A program made the position numbers and the translations under genes. DNA of 8,414 bases from assembly GCA_038239485.1 (NCBI GenBank), contig JBBSET010000088.1, positions 1 through 8,414 on the forward strand. Direction: 5' to 3'. The notes below the pieces were generated by a model. That model worked only from the letters and a program-made list of their open reading frames with translations, was not told the origin of the DNA and searched no databases. The first letter of the stretch is position 1; the number at the start of each line of letters is the position of its first letter. The stretch is from DASQEH01 sp038239485. Its GTDB lineage: Bacteria; Actinomycetota; Actinomycetes; Propionibacteriales; Nocardioidaceae. Of this stretch, positions 6,299 through 8,414 are shown piece after piece.

Positions 6299-6663
6299 AG
6301 TGAGGGTTCCTTAAGGAAGTGGACCGCAAGCGGGAGGTTGAGGTCGGAGTCGCTCGCGACCCGTCATGCGGGCAGCAAACACGCGGTTCACCCGAGAGAA
6401 GTGCTGTGCTGGTGTCCGGCAAAACTCAGTGAACCAGAGTCTGCGACCCACCGAAATCGGACATTGGTCGTAGTACCTGCGGTCTGGCGCTCGAGCAGAC
6501 CGTGTCCGAGCACACCGGGGTACCGGTGGCCCAATCCCGTCTGGATGCCTGCGAGACTCGGTCAAACTCCAACCTTCGTTACGGGTGACCAGCGAGTAGA
6601 CGGGTCTGCGCCCGCGTGACGGGGAACGTCGTCCGCACGCTGCGTGGGCCCCGGCTGATCGTC
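6299..6663. other. Gene-free divergent region with inverted repeats
   Basis: This separates the secreted-protein gene (minus) from kmtR (plus). Frames that cross it have no recognisable family pattern. It holds three inverted repeats: GGTTCAC (6385-6391) with GTGAACC (6429-6435); CGGTCTG (6480-6486) with CAGACCG (6496-6502), a 9-nt loop; and CACCGG (6513-6518) with CCGGTG (6523-6528), a 4-nt loop. None is followed by a T-run, so they do not look like intrinsic terminators. They may be leader structures, regulator sites or debris from an insertion. Confidence 0.45.
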
Positions 6664-6669
6664 TACTAT
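6664..6669 (+). promoter_or_regulatory. Candidate -10 element, leaderless start of kmtR
   Basis: TACTAT is a strong TANNNT match ending 6 nt before ATG 6676. There is no Shine-Dalgarno in the intervening CTACGT, and no good -35 was seen. It overlaps the candidate operator at 6667-6688. Confidence 0.5.
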
Positions 6670-6688
6670 CTACGTATGAATGCAGATA
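6667..6688. promoter_or_regulatory. Candidate KmtR operator (imperfect inverted repeat over -10 and start codon)
   Basis: TATCT (6667-6671) and AGATA (6684-6688) form perfect 5-bp arms around a 12-nt centre that is itself partly symmetric. AT-rich imperfect repeats of about this size overlapping the promoter are usual for ArsR/SmtB repressors. Here a bound dimer would cover the -10, the predicted start of transcription and the start codon, giving autorepression of the whole operon. Binding is inferred. Confidence 0.4.
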
Positions 6689-7083
6689 TTGGCTCTTACC
6701 GGCCACGCCTGGCCCGGGAGCAGGTCGACCTGGCCGTCGAGGTGTTTCGGATGCTGGCCGACGCCACCAGGGTGGAGATCCTGTGGACGTTGCTTGACAG
6801 GGAGCTGGCGGTCAACGACCTGGCCGAGTACCTCGGTCGGGCACCGGCGTCGGTGTCCCAGCATCTGGCCAAGCTCAGGATGGCCAGGCTGGTGCAGACC
6901 CGCAGGGAGGGCACGAAGGTCTTCTACCGGATCGAGAACGACCACGTGGCGCAGCTGGTGCGAGATGCCGTGTTCAACGCCGAGCACGCCGGGCCAGATA
7001 TCCCCGGACACCACCAAGGCGATCCCGGCCTCGCCCGACTGCACGGGGACGACGAGGGAGCCGGCAGGGCGGTCTCGTTGTGA
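6676..7083 (+). CDS. kmtR: ArsR/SmtB-family nickel/cobalt-sensing repressor, KmtR type
   Basis: This 135-residue winged-helix repressor releases DNA when it binds metal. The fold runs through VEVFRMLADATRVEILWTLL (21-40), NDLAEYLG (47-54), the recognition helix PASVSQHLAKLRMARLV (57-73) and wing TRREGTKVFYRIEN (75-88). The sequence closely follows M. tuberculosis KmtR (Rv0827c), including VSQHLAKLRMARLV and DAVFNAEHAGP. The five nickel ligands reported for KmtR (His88, Glu101, His102, His110, His111) are all present as His90, Glu103, His104, His112 and His113, a constant offset of two. KmtR represses itself and a CDF exporter gene (Rv2025c). Here the exporter is directly downstream, with a 4-bp GTGA overlap. 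The ATG is chosen over upstream in-frame starts because the KmtR match begins there and TACTAT lies 6 nt upstream. Confidence 0.9.
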   Translation: MNADIGSYRPRLAREQVDLAVEVFRMLADATRVEILWTLLDRELAVNDLAEYLGRAPASVSQHLAKLRMARLVQTRREGTKVFYRIENDHVAQLVRDAVFNAEHAGPDIPGHHQGDPGLARLHGDDEGAGRAVSL

Positions 7084-8147
7084 CGTCTGACCACAACCAC
7101 AGTGACCACCACGAGCACACCCACGGTGACCACGACCACGGGCTGGTCGGGTTTGTGCGAGGCTTGTTTGCGCCCCATAGCCACGACACCGCCGAAGCGG
7201 TGGACTCGGCCTTGGAGACTAGCCGCGAAGGGATCCGAGCAGTCAAGATCAGCCTGGCGGTGCTCGGCCTGACGGCGATGATCCAGGCCGTACTAGTCGT
7301 GGTGACGGGGTCGGTGGCACTATTGGCCGACACCATTCACAACTTCTCGGATGCTCTGACAGCCGTCCCGTTATGGACCGCATTCGTGCTCAGCCGGCGA
7401 TCGGCGACCCGTCGCTACACCTACGGTTACGGTCGGGCCGAAGACCTGGCCGGGGTGTTCATCGTGGCGATGATCGCCTTGTCGGCGCTGCTGGCCGCCT
7501 ATGAGTCGATCCGCCGACTGGTGAGTCCAGAGCCGGTCACACATGTGTGGGTCGTCATTGCTGCAGGCTTCGTCGGATTCGTCGGCAACGAGCTGGTGGC
7601 GCTGTACCGCATCCGAGTTGGCCGTAGCATCGGATCAGCGGCCCTGGTGGCTGACGGGCTCCATGCCCGCACCGACGGCTTCACCTCTCTGGCTGTGGTG
7701 ATCGGGGCGTTCGGAGTCCTTGCCGGGATTCCGTTGGCGGACCCGATCATCGGACTGATCATCACCGTGGCGATCGGCTTCGTACTGCGCGGCGCCGTCA
7801 CCGACATCTACCGCCGGCTGATGGACGCCGTCGAGCCTCAACTGGTCGACAACGCTGAGGCCAGCCTTCGGTCGGTGCCTGGGGTGACCGACGTCGACGA
7901 CTTGCGCCTGCGCTGGCTGGGCCACCGCATCCGAGCTGAAACCGGTATCGTCGTGGACAGCGGCCTCAGCCTGGTCGAAGCCCACGACATCGCCAACGAA
8001 GCCCACCATCGCCTCCTCCACGACGTCCCCAAGCTTGATGACGTCACCGTGCACGTCAGCCCCCGCAGCCAAGACGGCCACGACCACCACAGCCTGCTGG
8101 CCCATCATCGTCGTGACGCGGGGCCCGTAGCTGGCAGCCAACACTGA
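7080..8147 (+). CDS. Cation diffusion facilitator (CDF) metal exporter, probable Ni/Co (or Zn) efflux
   Basis: This 355-residue inner-membrane antiporter exports divalent metal in exchange for protons. It has six predicted membrane segments (about 54-75, 78-104, 121-141, 155-176, 201-220, 222-240) and a cytoplasmic ferredoxin-like domain (about 250-328). The transport site is HNFSD (87-91) in segment 2 and HARTD (195-199) just before segment 5, the HxxxD/HxxxD form found in many Zn and Co/Ni CDFs. The N-terminus is a histidine cluster with eight His in the first 20 residues plus His33 and His35. The C-terminus has a second cluster, HDHH (334-337) and HH (342-343). GTG 7080 overlaps the kmtR stop. 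Pairing with KmtR and similarity to the Rv2025c group favour nickel/cobalt, but specificity cannot be read from the motifs alone. Confidence 0.92.
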   Translation: MTSDHNHSDHHEHTHGDHDHGLVGFVRGLFAPHSHDTAEAVDSALETSREGIRAVKISLAVLGLTAMIQAVLVVVTGSVALLADTIHNFSDALTAVPLWTAFVLSRRSATRRYTYGYGRAEDLAGVFIVAMIALSALLAAYESIRRLVSPEPVTHVWVVIAAGFVGFVGNELVALYRIRVGRSIGSAALVADGLHARTDGFTSLAVVIGAFGVLAGIPLADPIIGLIITVAIGFVLRGAVTDIYRRLMDAVEPQLVDNAEASLRSVPGVTDVDDLRLRWLGHRIRAETGIVVDSGLSLVEAHDIANEAHHRLLHDVPKLDDVTVHVSPRSQDGHDHHSLLAHHRRDAGPVAGSQH

Positions 8148-8414
8148 ACAGCACTCCAGCGGGGTCAGCGCCGGCTGATCGGTAGTGACGACGTTCTGAG
8201 TGTCTTCGCCAGCGGCTGATCCGGAGTCGAGGCGGCATCGAGGCAAGGCTCGCAAGTGCTTAGAGCGGCATGATCACGACGCTGGAGGCAGTGAGACGCC
8301 CATGCCAGCCACCTGGCTCAGCCGTGGCTCAGGTATATGTCTGGGCACTGCCGAGCGTGGCTGGTGAAGAACGTGTCGGAAGGCACGAGGTCCGTCTGAG
8401 TCGATCAAGCCGCA
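8148..8414. other. Downstream region without an assignable gene
   Basis: A plus-strand frame starts at ATG 8270 (MITTLEAVRRPCQ...) and is still open at the edge after 48 codons. It has no Shine-Dalgarno and no recognisable family pattern, so it may be chance. CGGCTGATC occurs at 8172-8180 and again at 8213-8221. No T-rich terminator hairpin follows the CDF gene. Confidence 0.3.

Noticed and set aside
6311..6706. Minus-strand 131-codon frame in the kmtR upstream region
   Set aside because: It lacks a Shine-Dalgarno and any recognisable motif, and overlaps the kmtR start and promoter.
8090..8255. Minus-strand peptide ALTPLECCSVLAA, like the N-terminus of some ArsR regulators
   Set aside because: The similarity is short and the helix-turn-helix part does not follow; the frame runs antisense into the CDF gene.
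1..8414. CRISPR array, tRNA, rRNA or complete insertion sequence
   Set aside because: No regularly spaced repeats, cloverleaf or rRNA motifs were seen, and the only transposase trace is the short fossil near 5441-5641.

Overview
The window looks like a chromosomal stretch from a high-GC Gram-positive bacterium (Actinobacteria). The support is GC-rich sequence (about two-thirds by eye), a leuC gene divergent from an IclR regulator of the NdgR/LtbR type, an Rv1086-type short-chain cis-prenyltransferase, a KmtR-type metal sensor, and several genes that look leaderless. I cannot name the genus.

Layout. (1) 1-972, minus: leuC, cut by the left edge. Its last ~36 codons in the window are not LeuC but a Thr/Ala/Gly-rich, extracellular-looking segment. 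(2) 1021-1740, plus: ndgR/ltbR, divergent from leuC across 48 bp. (3) 1763-3735, minus: a two-gene alkylation-repair operon, an Ada(metal-binding)-AraC-AlkA fusion followed by ogt with an ATGA overlap. (4) 3875-4651, minus: cis-prenyltransferase. (5) 4831-5379, minus: small P-loop kinase of unknown substrate. (6) About 5441-5641, plus: fossil of an IS256-family (IS1081-like) transposase N-terminus with a 1-nt deletion and a nonsense codon. (7) 5636-6298, minus: secreted Ig-like/B-repeat protein whose stop codon touches the fossil. (8) 6299-6663: gene-free divergent region with inverted repeats. (9) 6676-8147, plus: kmtR-CDF transporter operon with a GTGA overlap. (10) 8148-8414: no assignable gene, apart from a short reading frame running off the right edge.

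How the genes work together. NdgR-type regulators control leuCD, so the first pair is a leucine-biosynthesis control point. The AlkA fusion and Ogt handle different alkyl lesions, and together with the fused Ada sensor they form a compact adaptive-response unit. KmtR should repress its own operon and derepress the metal exporter when nickel or cobalt is in excess. The middle genes (cis-prenyltransferase, kinase, secreted protein) show no evident joint function.

The observations most worth a second look are the chimeric leuC end, the KmtR-CDF linkage with all five expected nickel ligands conserved, four genes with a -10-like hexamer exactly 6 nt before the start codon, and the transposase fossil that seems to supply the end of the neighbouring secreted protein. 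I found no convincing wholly new system.
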